This document shows, in pieces, positions 6,768 to 13,912 of a stretch of 20,022 bases of DNA. Below the pieces are notes generated by a model that ran no database searches, was not told where the DNA came from, and worked only from the letters and a program-made list of their open reading frames with translations. Made by a program: the position numbers and the translations under genes. Source of the DNA: Patescibacteria group bacterium AH-259-L07 (GTDB lineage: Bacteria; Patescibacteriota; Patescibacteriia; UBA2591; UBA6264); NCBI GenBank assembly GCA_027718005.1, contig JALLOP010000019.1, positions 1-20,022 of the forward strand. The letters are read 5' to 3'. The stretch's first letter is position 1. Each line of letters starts with the position of its first letter.

Positions 6768-6771
6768 TTAT
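6768..6771. repeat. Target site duplication TTAT flanking the insertion sequence
   Basis: TTAT at 6768-6771 immediately precedes the left terminal repeat and the same TTAT follows the right one at 7812-7815. This is the expected footprint of one transposition event. Confidence 0.75.
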
Positions 6772-6776
6772 TAGAC

Positions 6777-6805
6777 TTGTTGCATATTAATATCTATCGT
6801 ATACT
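6777..6805 (+). promoter_or_regulatory. Promoter for the transposase, partly inside the terminal repeat
   Basis: TTGTTG (6777-6782) and TATACT (6800-6805) are separated by 17 bases. The -35 box lies within the left terminal repeat, so transposase bound there could block its own transcription. Confidence 0.55.
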
Positions 6806-6827
6806 AAGGATGTAATAAAATAACTCC

Positions 6828-7757
6828 ATGCATATGATAAATATCAATAGACTTTTCAAAAACAATCGTTTAATGCGAGCTATTACCGGTCTTTCTATAG
6901 CTGGATTTCAAAATCTCTGTGAAGTGTTCGCCCGGGCTTTAGTTGAAGACCAAGAAAAGCGTTACCGCAACGGTCTTAAAACCGGCACGCGACAACGCCA
7001 ACCAGGTGGTGGATCAAAAGGCAAACTCAACACCATAGAATTAAAGGTTCTCTTTATCCTGTTGTATTTTAAGTGTTACCCTACCATGGACATGCAAGGG
7101 TTCTGGTTTAATCTGGATCGAGCGAATGTCAAGCGCAATGTTGATAAACTCACGCCGCTTCTTGAAACCAGTCTGGGGAAGAGCTTGTCGTTACCGAAAC
7201 GTAAGATAAGGTCCATGGAAGAGTTTCTGCAGCTCTTTCCTGAAGCTAAGGATTTGTTCATTGACGGAACAGAGCGGCCGATACAGCGGCCAAAGAATTA
7301 CCAGAAACAAAAACAGTATTATTCAGGTAAAAAGAAAGGCCATACCACGAAGAACATTGTTATCAGTGACGAAACAAACAAGATTGGGTATGTGAGCCCT
7401 ACCGTGGTTGGGAAAACCCATGACTATACCATGTTCAAACATGAATTTGATCCCCAGAAGATACCCGACAACATTGCGTTTTGGGTAGACAAAGGATTTA
7501 CCGGGATGGGGAAAGATTTTTCTGATATGGACGTTGTCATGCCTCGAAAGAAGCCCCACGGCAGGGAATTAAGTGATGATGACAAAGAACAGAATAGAAT
7601 TATCTCTGGTATCCGCATTGTTTCAGAACATGCCATTGGTGGAGCCAAAAGACTGAGAATCGTGACTGACAAATTCAGAAATAAATCGCTCACATTCAAT
7701 GATCAAGTTTTCTACCTCGCTTGCGGGCTCTGGAATTACCAGTTGGAACACTGCTAA
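6828..7757 (+). CDS. IS5-family DDE transposase (DDE_Tnp_4 type)
   Basis: A 309-residue transposase. The N-terminal third (about 10-125) is basic and helical and includes a helix-turn-helix-like region (about 66-105) for terminal-repeat binding. The catalytic RNase H-fold domain has D146 in F-I-D-G-T-E-R-P, D221 in W-V-D-K-G-F-T-G, and E267 in S-E-H-A-I-G-G-A-K-R. The S-G-K-K-K-G-H motif at 166-172 is characteristic of this group. The frame is intact. ATG 6828 or ATG 6834 could be the start; there is no well-spaced Shine-Dalgarno (AAGGA lies about 17 bases before 6828). It is the only gene of the element. Confidence 0.93.
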   Translation: MHMININRLFKNNRLMRAITGLSIAGFQNLCEVFARALVEDQEKRYRNGLKTGTRQRQPGGGSKGKLNTIELKVLFILLYFKCYPTMDMQGFWFNLDRANVKRNVDKLTPLLETSLGKSLSLPKRKIRSMEEFLQLFPEAKDLFIDGTERPIQRPKNYQKQKQYYSGKKKGHTTKNIVISDETNKIGYVSPTVVGKTHDYTMFKHEFDPQKIPDNIAFWVDKGFTGMGKDFSDMDVVMPRKKPHGRELSDDDKEQNRIISGIRIVSEHAIGGAKRLRIVTDKFRNKSLTFNDQVFYLACGLWNYQLEHC

Positions 7758-7811
7758 TTCCAGAATCTACAAGGGTGTAGTCGACTTGATTATTATTGCG
7801 CAACAGGTCTA

Positions 7812-8173
7812 TTATACCTCATTCCCTACAAAAGAACATAGTCGCTCGCTCCGCTCGCGAACCTGTTCCGATAGAGTCGGAACTATGTTCTCCATAGGGC
7901 TTCCGCCTTCTGGCGTCGCTCATCCCCTCACCCAGCCCGCTGGGTGAGGGATTTCACCGACCCCTTTCCTGTTGTATCGGAATTTATTATTTTTAACCTA
8001 TTTTAGAGTTTCCGATACAACAATATGGGCAAAAGGGCGAGCCGAGCCCTTTGCCGCATACACCTTGTTATACGAGGGTGAGCGAAACGGAGCGATAGCG
8101 GAGTGTAGTGAAAATACAGCGTCCCCTTGCGTCAATTAAAATTTTCAACCTTCTTAAAATAATTTTGGCAATT
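7812..8173. repeat. Non-coding, hairpin-rich spacer
   Basis: No convincing ORF lies here. It holds, in order: an outer inverted repeat GAACATAG/CTATGTTC (7834-7841, 7883-7890) with an inner GTTCCGA/TCGGAAC (7865-7871, 7877-7883); a GC-rich CTCGCTCCGCTCG core (7846-7858); an 11-bp hairpin CCCTCACCCAG/CTGGGTGAGGG (7925-7935, 7940-7950); a 13-bp inverted repeat (7970-7982, 8010-8022) with an AT-rich 27-base loop; and GGCAAAAGGGC/GCCCTTTGCC (8028-8038, 8046-8055). Some may terminate the converging transposase and 747-residue genes, but the number and variety of hairpins exceed that need. Related words recur elsewhere in the window. Confidence 0.7.
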
Positions 8174-10417
8174 TTATTGAGGGTATTTATCTAAGTCGAT
8201 AGGCGCATTAACTATTTCAGACACTGCGGAAAGAAAACGCAAATCCTTAATAGGTACCCACTTTTTCTCGTACTTATCGCCTGCGTTTATTAAGACTTCC
8301 CGTGTATCCACGTTTACAGATTCAATTAAGAGCGATACATCAACTGGATATTGCTCGCCGACACACACAACCCACTTACCTTCAAGGTCTGGATTTGCGG
8401 CTTCGATTTTTCCGATTTTGCCTTGCTCTATAAGCTCAGTAGCCATTCGACGGCGTTGGTTTAAAAGCTTTTGTTGCTCTGTGTCTTCGCTCCTTTGTAG
8501 AAAAAGCTGTTCTGGTTTTTCTGGTTTTTCAGATTTAAGCAATTTATAAATATGCAATAGTGATTGGTCGGAACTCCAAAAATCTTCATCAGAACTAAAC
8601 ATCTTTCTAAATTCTCTTTCTAAGCCAAATTTGCGCCACATAGCTCCCGCGCTTTCTTCATCTCGTCTCAAAATTTCATAAAGAGTTAGCATGGTACCAA
8701 TTAGGAGATCGTCTAATTTTCTTGCCGTATTTATTGGTCTTGTAATAGTTTCCAGATTTTGTTTTAACCTATCCCTTGACCATTTTATATCAAACGCAAG
8801 AGCGCTAGCTTTTCCAAAGTTAGTTAAAGCGTCTTTTTGATCAATGCGAGGATTGTATATCTGACCCAACGTATCCAGTAGCTGATAGGTCTGTTTTTGT
8901 TCATTTGACAATGCAATCTCTTGCGATTCAAATAAGATTTTAGTTTTAGGATGTGCTGCAATAACATCTCGCAAAGTCTCAGGGCCTTTTCCCTCAAAAC
9001 GGATACCGGCCACTTCTTCCAAATGTTTTTTAACTGCTGGATTTCTTAATATCGTAAGGGCGACATCCAATCGATTTGACTCCTCATTTAAAAATTCTTT
9101 CAAATTCTTAAAAATTCCCTCTTCTCTTCTTCCGGTAGACTTTTGGGGTAGCTGTTCTAAAAAGCTTGTAAGTAGCTGGTTAAGGCCTTCACTCTGGGCC
9201 TGTTCATTTTTTACAACTATCCATCTTTTGGTTGCATAGTGAGCATAAAACCCCGGTAAATTAACATGGTTGAAAACATCTTCGTTTTTAGTTTTAAATT
9301 GTTCCAGTTCTTGCGGCGACATACCAGAGAGCATTTCTGCTAAGACAATTGGAGAAAGTTCACTTTCTTGAATAGCATCCGGCAATTCCAAATATCTTTC
9401 ATCAACAAATTCTCTTAATTTAGCAGGGTTATTTCGTCTTGCTCTTACCATTTTTTGAATCGTTTCTGGAGCGCCAGTAAAAGTTTTTCCTAGTCTTTGG
9501 CGAGTTTCTAAATCGCAGTCAATAATGTTTAGCCAACCGAGCAACTTGGCCTTCTTTTCATCAAATGTATTCATTGCTTGAGGGTTTATCGTGGAATTTT
9601 CCAAAGTTTGCTCCAATCTCCATAAGTTATGAACTATAAGCGATCTACGTAAAGAAACTTCAACGGTACTATATCTTAGCCAGTGATTTGAATAATTTTT
9701 CATCACTTTATCAAGCGTTTGTTCAATTACTCCAAAACGGAAGGCATCTCCTCGTTCGGGATCAAGATGCGTTCCAAAAGAGATATGGGGGTATTTTTCA
9801 AAAAGTGATTGGAAGAACTTTGAACTATTTACTTCTATATCTTCTATGTAGGCCACGGAACCGATGGCTACGCCTTCTGGTTTCATCCGAATATGCCAAC
9901 CCTCTTTTTCAGTAATAACAGAATCAACCGTTTTACGAAGACCAATTTTGGGCTCATATTCTCTAATTTCAAAACCCCGCGGTAATTTTGATATATCAGT
10001 ACCTTTTGGTACGAGCAAAATCATACCTTCTTGCAATTGGAGATCACCCAAGACAAAAGTGTCATGAGAGAAAATATTTATCAATTGCCTTTCAAGATTT
10101 TCTAGTGGCGAAACAACAGCATAGGGATTTTCGTCCCAGTTAGAATCAGAGTGTTCTTGTACTAATTCACCTAAAGCGAAATGAATTGTGGGTCGAAATG
10201 AGGGAGGTTCTTCTCCGCGCCATTTATCACTTGAGGAAATATCACGCGCCCCAGCTTTCAAAATTCCGTTTTCTGGAAATAGAGGAGTTGCATGAACAGC
10301 GAAAATTTTTGACTCTAAAACTTCAAGAGGCGGAGGATTTTCAGGAGAATACTTGAATTTAGGTTTTTCTTGTTCGGCCCTAGTTTCTGGCCTTATCTTT
10401 TCAGATGAATTTTCCAT
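8174..10417 (-). CDS. Large protein of unknown function (747 aa) with possible ART/KptA-like N-terminus
   Basis: Not a characterised family. There is no signal peptide or membrane helix, so a cytoplasmic protein is expected. Residues 1-30 are disordered and proline-rich. Residues about 35-210 look like a compact alpha/beta domain with V-H42-A-T, then G51-I-L-K-A-G, then R75-P-T-I-H79-F-A-L-G-E. This spacing recalls the H-x-T, G-L and R-x-x-H motifs of ADP-ribosyltransferase-fold proteins such as KptA; it is a suggestion only. The rest to about 650 is mainly helical, and about 675-735 is beta-rich and might be a small SH3-like barrel. The gene lies after tRNA-Pro on the same strand, has no Shine-Dalgarno, and has an AT-rich -10-like TAAAAT only 6 bases before the ATG. 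Similar-looking long proteins are typical of CPR genomes. Confidence 0.75.
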   Translation of the reverse strand: MENSSEKIRPETRAEQEKPKFKYSPENPPPLEVLESKIFAVHATPLFPENGILKAGARDISSSDKWRGEEPPSFRPTIHFALGELVQEHSDSNWDENPYAVVSPLENLERQLINIFSHDTFVLGDLQLQEGMILLVPKGTDISKLPRGFEIREYEPKIGLRKTVDSVITEKEGWHIRMKPEGVAIGSVAYIEDIEVNSSKFFQSLFEKYPHISFGTHLDPERGDAFRFGVIEQTLDKVMKNYSNHWLRYSTVEVSLRRSLIVHNLWRLEQTLENSTINPQAMNTFDEKKAKLLGWLNIIDCDLETRQRLGKTFTGAPETIQKMVRARRNNPAKLREFVDERYLELPDAIQESELSPIVLAEMLSGMSPQELEQFKTKNEDVFNHVNLPGFYAHYATKRWIVVKNEQAQSEGLNQLLTSFLEQLPQKSTGRREEGIFKNLKEFLNEESNRLDVALTILRNPAVKKHLEEVAGIRFEGKGPETLRDVIAAHPKTKILFESQEIALSNEQKQTYQLLDTLGQIYNPRIDQKDALTNFGKASALAFDIKWSRDRLKQNLETITRPINTARKLDDLLIGTMLTLYEILRRDEESAGAMWRKFGLEREFRKMFSSDEDFWSSDQSLLHIYKLLKSEKPEKPEQLFLQRSEDTEQQKLLNQRRRMATELIEQGKIGKIEAANPDLEGKWVVCVGEQYPVDVSLLIESVNVDTREVLINAGDKYEKKWVPIKDLRFLSAVSEIVNAPIDLDKYPQ

Positions 10418-10441
10418 AAGCCTATTTTATTAAACTGTCGA

Positions 10442-10503
10442 GCGAAACGTCGAGTGTGTCCGCAATTTTTTAACCGTTTTAATAGTTAAATTTGACGTTT
10501 CGC
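10442..10503. promoter_or_regulatory. Nested inverted repeats upstream of the 747-aa gene
   Basis: GCGAAACGTC (10442-10451) and GACGTTTCGC (10494-10503) are a perfect 10-bp inverted repeat, with TTTAAC/GTTAAA (10469-10474, 10485-10490) nested inside. They lie 25-86 bases before ATG 10417 of the minus-strand gene and after the tRNA, so they could be a terminator for tRNA read-through, a two-site operator, or both. There is no U tract typical of a terminator. Confidence 0.4.
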
Positions 10504-10589
10504 CAGATTTGGTTTTTATAATTGTATGAAAAACAACATTAGCCAGTTTGGATAGACGATCTTGGGAATTTCTTTTTGAAGAATTTTAG

Positions 10590-10663
10590 TGGTCGGGGCG
10601 CCGAGATTCGAACTCGGGCTACATGCTCCCAAAGCAAGCGTGCTACCATTACACCACGCCCCG
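10590..10663 (-). tRNA. tRNA-Pro (anticodon UGG)
   Basis: On the minus strand a 74-base cloverleaf folds cleanly. The acceptor stem CGGGGCG/CGCCCCG is perfect, with discriminator A. The D arm is GTGT/GCAC around a loop with GGT. The anticodon stem is CTTGC/GCATG with one T-T mismatch, and its loop is TTTGGGA, giving anticodon TGG. The variable loop has 4 bases, the T arm is CCGAG/CTCGG with loop TTCGAAT, and the CCA end is encoded. UGG can read all four proline codons by wobble. Confidence 0.95.
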
Positions 10664-10671
10664 CTTTAATT

Positions 10672-10700
10672 ATTCTATCATAAATCCTTCAAAAAATCAA
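10672..10700 (-). promoter_or_regulatory. Promoter for tRNA-Pro
   Basis: On the minus strand TTGATT (10700-10695) and TAGAAT (10677-10672) are 17 bases apart. The predicted start falls almost exactly at the tRNA 5' end (10663), so the precursor would have nearly no leader. Confidence 0.65.
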
Positions 10701-10735
10701 CATTATGTTCATGGACTTGAGTATTAACTAAAATC

Positions 10736-10754
10736 AAAAAAACCTACACGGTTT
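10736..10754 (-). terminator. Weak terminator after the 967-aa gene
   Basis: On the minus strand a 5-bp stem, AAACC/GGTTT with loop GTGTA, runs straight into seven T residues. It lies 61 bases after the stop of the 967-residue gene and before the tRNA promoter. Confidence 0.45.
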
Positions 10755-10814
10755 AATCGCATAGATCTTGAACTACTCCGTCCATCAATTTTTTTATGAT
10801 CAACAAATCCTTTA

Positions 10815-13718
10815 TTATTCTAACTCCATCTCCATATACTCTGCCGTCTTTCCTGTCTGCATCCAGTTATCGACCTTATGCTTAGACACAAACCCGGCAG
10901 AAATAAGCAATTTGTTCAAACGGGAATTAAGACCATAGAGCGCAAGTCGTTTGTACCCTGCTTTGTGAGCTTTTTCTTTTATGAGACGAATCGTTTCAAA
11001 CGGGTCTATCTTACCGGCAACTGATTCAAGGTATAAAGTGCCGCGGTCCGCACTAAAGTGCGGATCATGTTCTATCCCATACGTAAAGCTCTCAGCCGGG
11101 CGAGAGGAAACATAGCCAACAAGCTTACCTTTTTCTCGTATAATCATCTGTACGCCTTTTGTGTTGGACAAGGTATCCAGTAATTCATCCATGGGTTGAG
11201 CCAGATCTGCAAAACCCTGTTGCTCAATCGCTTCTAAATCATCCCTATCAGCTTTAGAAAATAGCGCGCTTCTTCCGGTCTGTATTATTTCAAGCAATTC
11301 TTGAGTAAATGGATAGACAGTAGAAGGGCCATCTAGTTGAGATACAATAACAAAGCCGGCGGAAACAGTTTTTTCTTGTCTGACTGTCTTTTCTTCTTGG
11401 CTAAATCGCTCCGGATGGATGGCAGCTAATGACTGGTGGTTAAAGGTTTCTAAATAGTAGCGCCCGTGGCGGTTACTAATGTCAGAGGTATATTCTTGAA
11501 GATATCCACTAATGGTATTGATCGGCGGCACCTTCATCTGCGGCAGATCTTCATAAGCAATATCATTGGTCGCCACCTTGCCCAGCCCTGCTCCAGCCAA
11601 ACCAGCATCCTGAGCATAATCAGCCAAAAAAGAAAGCAGATTATCTCGGATAGCATTGTTTACATGGGGATCATCGGTGTAATCCTGATGCAATTCCACA
11701 TTATCAGCTACTAAGATTGGCTCACCAAGCTCATTTTTAGAAACAAAACACCAGGTATTGCCAATGGGATTATCCTTTTCAGCATCATATATCTCTACCA
11801 CTGAAATGCCCGTGTCAGCTAAAAATTGCATCACGGTTGAAGGGTCATGGGTATTTAATCCGCCCTCTGGCAGTATATCTTTGACCCCGACGGCAATACA
11901 GCATTGAGAATAATTTCCCTGGAAAAGGTCTTTTTTCGGGTCGCGGTCCCAGACCTTAATCCGAAATCCTTTTTCCCGTGACTCAATTTCTTTATGCTTT
12001 TTGCGGCTGATCAGCGCTATTGCTTCGCTCAAATGCTCCACATGCTCAAAAACATCATGCCAATGGGGATCATCTTTGTATTCTGGCTTTTTTGATAACG
12101 TGTTTAACCGTTCGTTAAGCATGGTAAGTTTTTGTTTTAACTCATCTCCTTTTAAGTGAGTCAATTTCTTTTTATTCCCAGCGCCTTTAAGAATATGCAT
12201 CAAGGGATCGTATTCTCGCAAAGTGAATATATCTTTAAAAGGAAGAAGAGTTTGTATGACTTTCTCTCCCCTTGTTTTCAAGAGGGTTATATAATAATCT
12301 TTTTTATCAATAACCACTTCAGTGGAGACCAAAAAATCATGTAATTGGGGGTATTGAACCCAGGTATCATAATTAATACTGTTTTGTTCAAATATGGATC
12401 TGACTTGAGCATTATGCTGAGCCACCTCTTGACCAACCTCGTCTTCCTGATTGACATCAAATAAAAATGTTTGAAACTCATCCTGAAACGTGGCTTTAAG
12501 AATGGCATGGTAAAGCTCTTGCGCCTCATCCATGTCTTGCTGCTTCATCATCTGGTCATTGGATACCAGATGAGGCAAGAACTCTGTTTTCCATTTGGCT
12601 AACTCAAAGGTAATGACTTCTTTTTCAGGAATACCTAAGTCTTTGGCAACTATGACAAGAAGTTTGCGGGAAGCTGTTTTATTAAGCATAGTTTGCGATT
12701 TGTCATCATCTATGATCTCCTGTAAAACAGAAAGTTTATTGGCTTTTGAGTAGGCATTGGTAATCTCTAAAAAAGTACCAAGCTCCTGTGGACTGGAAAA
12801 CTTTTCTAAAGCTTGTTTAATAATATGAAAAGATACTGGATCAGAAAGGGGCGGCTCATAAACACTGATATATCCCTGGAATTTAGGCAGACCTTCAGCT
12901 AAGCGCTCTTTAACAAGTCCGGTACAGAGTTTGGTGTCTAAACCAAAGAGCTTGCCAAAAAAAGAGCTGTTATTCTGCCACCACGCGTTAGGGTCGCGAA
13001 CCTTTTTTGTTTCGTCCAAAAGCTCATTATTGATACGGATCCCTGCTTCATAAAGAGATTGGTATACGGCATAAGGACCATTGGGGGCATGAAATGTTTC
13101 TAAAGATTGTCTACTTTCAAGAAGCTGGGCAATATTTGTCCGTGCAAATTCTTGGTGATCCTCTGGCAAGGTATGTATGTGTTTATTTATTTTTAAATAG
13201 GTTGGATTTTTAAAATCAATCTTGCCCAGTTCAGCCATTGTGCTCAGGAGTGCGGCATACTTATCCCACCAGCCTTTATGTGCAAAATCCTTAAGCCCTT
13301 GGGTAAGTTGTGTGTCAGTGGCTTTGCCCAGTTCAGCCATTGTGCTCAGGAGTGCGGCATACGCATTCCACCGGCCTTCGCGTGCCAAATCCTTAAGCCC
13401 TTGGGTAAGTTGTGTGTCAACATCAACAAGCGTTGATATTTCTTGTTTTTGCTTTTCTTTTTCAATGTTTAACTCTGTTGTTTTTTCTTTTAGTGATTGA
13501 GAGTTGTAGTATTGCAGGGCTTTGAAAAATAAAGCGTCTGCGTCATTTTTAAGATGTATTCTTGCTCTAAGGTTGCCCTCAAACTGCCACTTATGCGGCT
13601 TAATATTTTGCCCATATTCTAAAAGCACGTCATCAGGCAAAAATTCTTTAAGCGCTGATCTTTTTTCCTTTTTTCGCTTTATATTCTCTATTTTGTTTAA
13701 TTGTTCTGTGTTTTCCAT
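10815..13718 (-). CDS. Very large protein of unknown function (967 aa) with C-terminal GNAT-like domain
   Basis: Not a characterised family; there is no signal peptide or membrane helix. The N-terminal 100 residues are charged and helical. Residues 101-134 and 135-168 are two near-identical 34-residue repeats beginning D-T-Q-L-T-Q-G-L-K-D, of helical-hairpin type. A long helical middle follows. Around 595-690 is a distinct segment with G-N-Y-S-Q-C-C-I-A-V-G (C-C near 605) followed by W-C-F-V-S-K and V-A-D-N-V-E-L-H, which looks like a catalytic or binding core. The last ~115 residues (about 855-967), with V-G-Y-V-S-S-R, L-E-S-V-A and a K-x2-G-Y-K-R-L-A-L-Y helix-strand, resemble a GNAT acetyltransferase fold. 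The gene has a strong promoter with a palindrome inside it and no Shine-Dalgarno. Function is open; protein acylation or another acyl transfer is conceivable. Confidence 0.78.
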   Translation of the reverse strand: MENTEQLNKIENIKRKKEKRSALKEFLPDDVLLEYGQNIKPHKWQFEGNLRARIHLKNDADALFFKALQYYNSQSLKEKTTELNIEKEKQKQEISTLVDVDTQLTQGLKDLAREGRWNAYAALLSTMAELGKATDTQLTQGLKDFAHKGWWDKYAALLSTMAELGKIDFKNPTYLKINKHIHTLPEDHQEFARTNIAQLLESRQSLETFHAPNGPYAVYQSLYEAGIRINNELLDETKKVRDPNAWWQNNSSFFGKLFGLDTKLCTGLVKERLAEGLPKFQGYISVYEPPLSDPVSFHIIKQALEKFSSPQELGTFLEITNAYSKANKLSVLQEIIDDDKSQTMLNKTASRKLLVIVAKDLGIPEKEVITFELAKWKTEFLPHLVSNDQMMKQQDMDEAQELYHAILKATFQDEFQTFLFDVNQEDEVGQEVAQHNAQVRSIFEQNSINYDTWVQYPQLHDFLVSTEVVIDKKDYYITLLKTRGEKVIQTLLPFKDIFTLREYDPLMHILKGAGNKKKLTHLKGDELKQKLTMLNERLNTLSKKPEYKDDPHWHDVFEHVEHLSEAIALISRKKHKEIESREKGFRIKVWDRDPKKDLFQGNYSQCCIAVGVKDILPEGGLNTHDPSTVMQFLADTGISVVEIYDAEKDNPIGNTWCFVSKNELGEPILVADNVELHQDYTDDPHVNNAIRDNLLSFLADYAQDAGLAGAGLGKVATNDIAYEDLPQMKVPPINTISGYLQEYTSDISNRHGRYYLETFNHQSLAAIHPERFSQEEKTVRQEKTVSAGFVIVSQLDGPSTVYPFTQELLEIIQTGRSALFSKADRDDLEAIEQQGFADLAQPMDELLDTLSNTKGVQMIIREKGKLVGYVSSRPAESFTYGIEHDPHFSADRGTLYLESVAGKIDPFETIRLIKEKAHKAGYKRLALYGLNSRLNKLLISAGFVSKHKVDNWMQTGKTAEYMEMELE
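13222..13419 (-). repeat. Two tandem 102-bp coding repeats inside the 967-aa gene
   Basis: The blocks starting at 13222 and 13324 are direct repeats with a 102-bp period. Long stretches are identical (for example TTGCCCAGTTCAGCC and AAGCCCTTGGGTAAGTTG). The period is an exact multiple of three, so it yields two 34-residue protein repeats. The middle of each unit has diverged more (G-R-W-N-A-Y against G-W-W-D-K-Y). Confidence 0.88.
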
Positions 13719-13769
13719 GGGACTAAAGTTAAATAAAGGGTTCTCTGTTATTTTTTCCCCACAACTCTA

Positions 13770-13798
13770 AGTATATCACAATTTGTGACGTTTGTCAA
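13770..13798 (-). promoter_or_regulatory. Strong promoter of the 967-aa gene with a palindrome in its spacer
   Basis: On the minus strand TTGACA (13798-13793) and TATACT (13775-13770) are exactly 17 bases apart. The spacer begins with a perfect 6-1-6 palindrome, TCACAATTTGTGA, at 13776-13788. A dimeric repressor bound there would block RNA polymerase. The leader to ATG 13718 is about 45 bases, without a Shine-Dalgarno. Confidence 0.75.
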
Positions 13799-13837
13799 TT
13801 CAGACTTGTTTCATTATGTTTCATCTTGTACACATTA

Positions 13838-13865
13838 TTGACAAATTTGGTAGTCTTGCTACAAT
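13838..13865 (+). promoter_or_regulatory. Promoter of the TlpA-like gene
   Basis: TTGACA (13838-13843) and TACAAT (13860-13865) are 16 bases apart. It is followed by a leader of about 40 bases with GGGAGG (13902-13907) five bases before ATG 13913. It is divergent from the 967-residue gene's promoter, with TGTTTCAT repeated twice at 10-base spacing between them (13808-13825). Confidence 0.78.
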
Positions 13866-13912
13866 AATACAGTTATCTCAGGGATAACAGATATTTAACA
13901 AGGGAGGTGGCG

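Larger units (their letters stand above)
6772..7811 (+). mobile_element. Complete IS5-family-type insertion sequence (1040 bp)
   Basis: The element is bounded by imperfect terminal inverted repeats: TAGACTTGTTGCATA at 6772-6786 and, on the opposite strand, TAGACCTGTTGCGCA at 7811-7797 (12 of 15 identical, all differences transitions). TTAT flanks both sides. It holds one intact DDE transposase gene. Size, repeat length, 4-bp duplication and transposase type agree with IS5-like elements carrying DDE_Tnp_4 transposases; the exact subgroup is not assigned. The intact ORF and preserved duplication suggest a fairly recent arrival. Confidence 0.88.

Noticed and set aside
7699..7947. Plus-strand ORF of 82 codons spanning the insertion sequence end
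   Set aside because: It overlaps the transposase 3' end, crosses the terminal repeat and ends in hairpins; its sequence is a by-product of these.
8174..13718. Prophage or plasmid region around the two giant genes
   Set aside because: No integrase, capsid, terminase or replication protein is present, and the tRNA has no duplicated 3' end that would mark an attachment site.
13907..13912. GTG at 13907 as start of the TlpA-like gene
   Set aside because: It overlaps the ribosome binding site; ATG 13913 has correct spacing and begins a typical M-K-K signal peptide.
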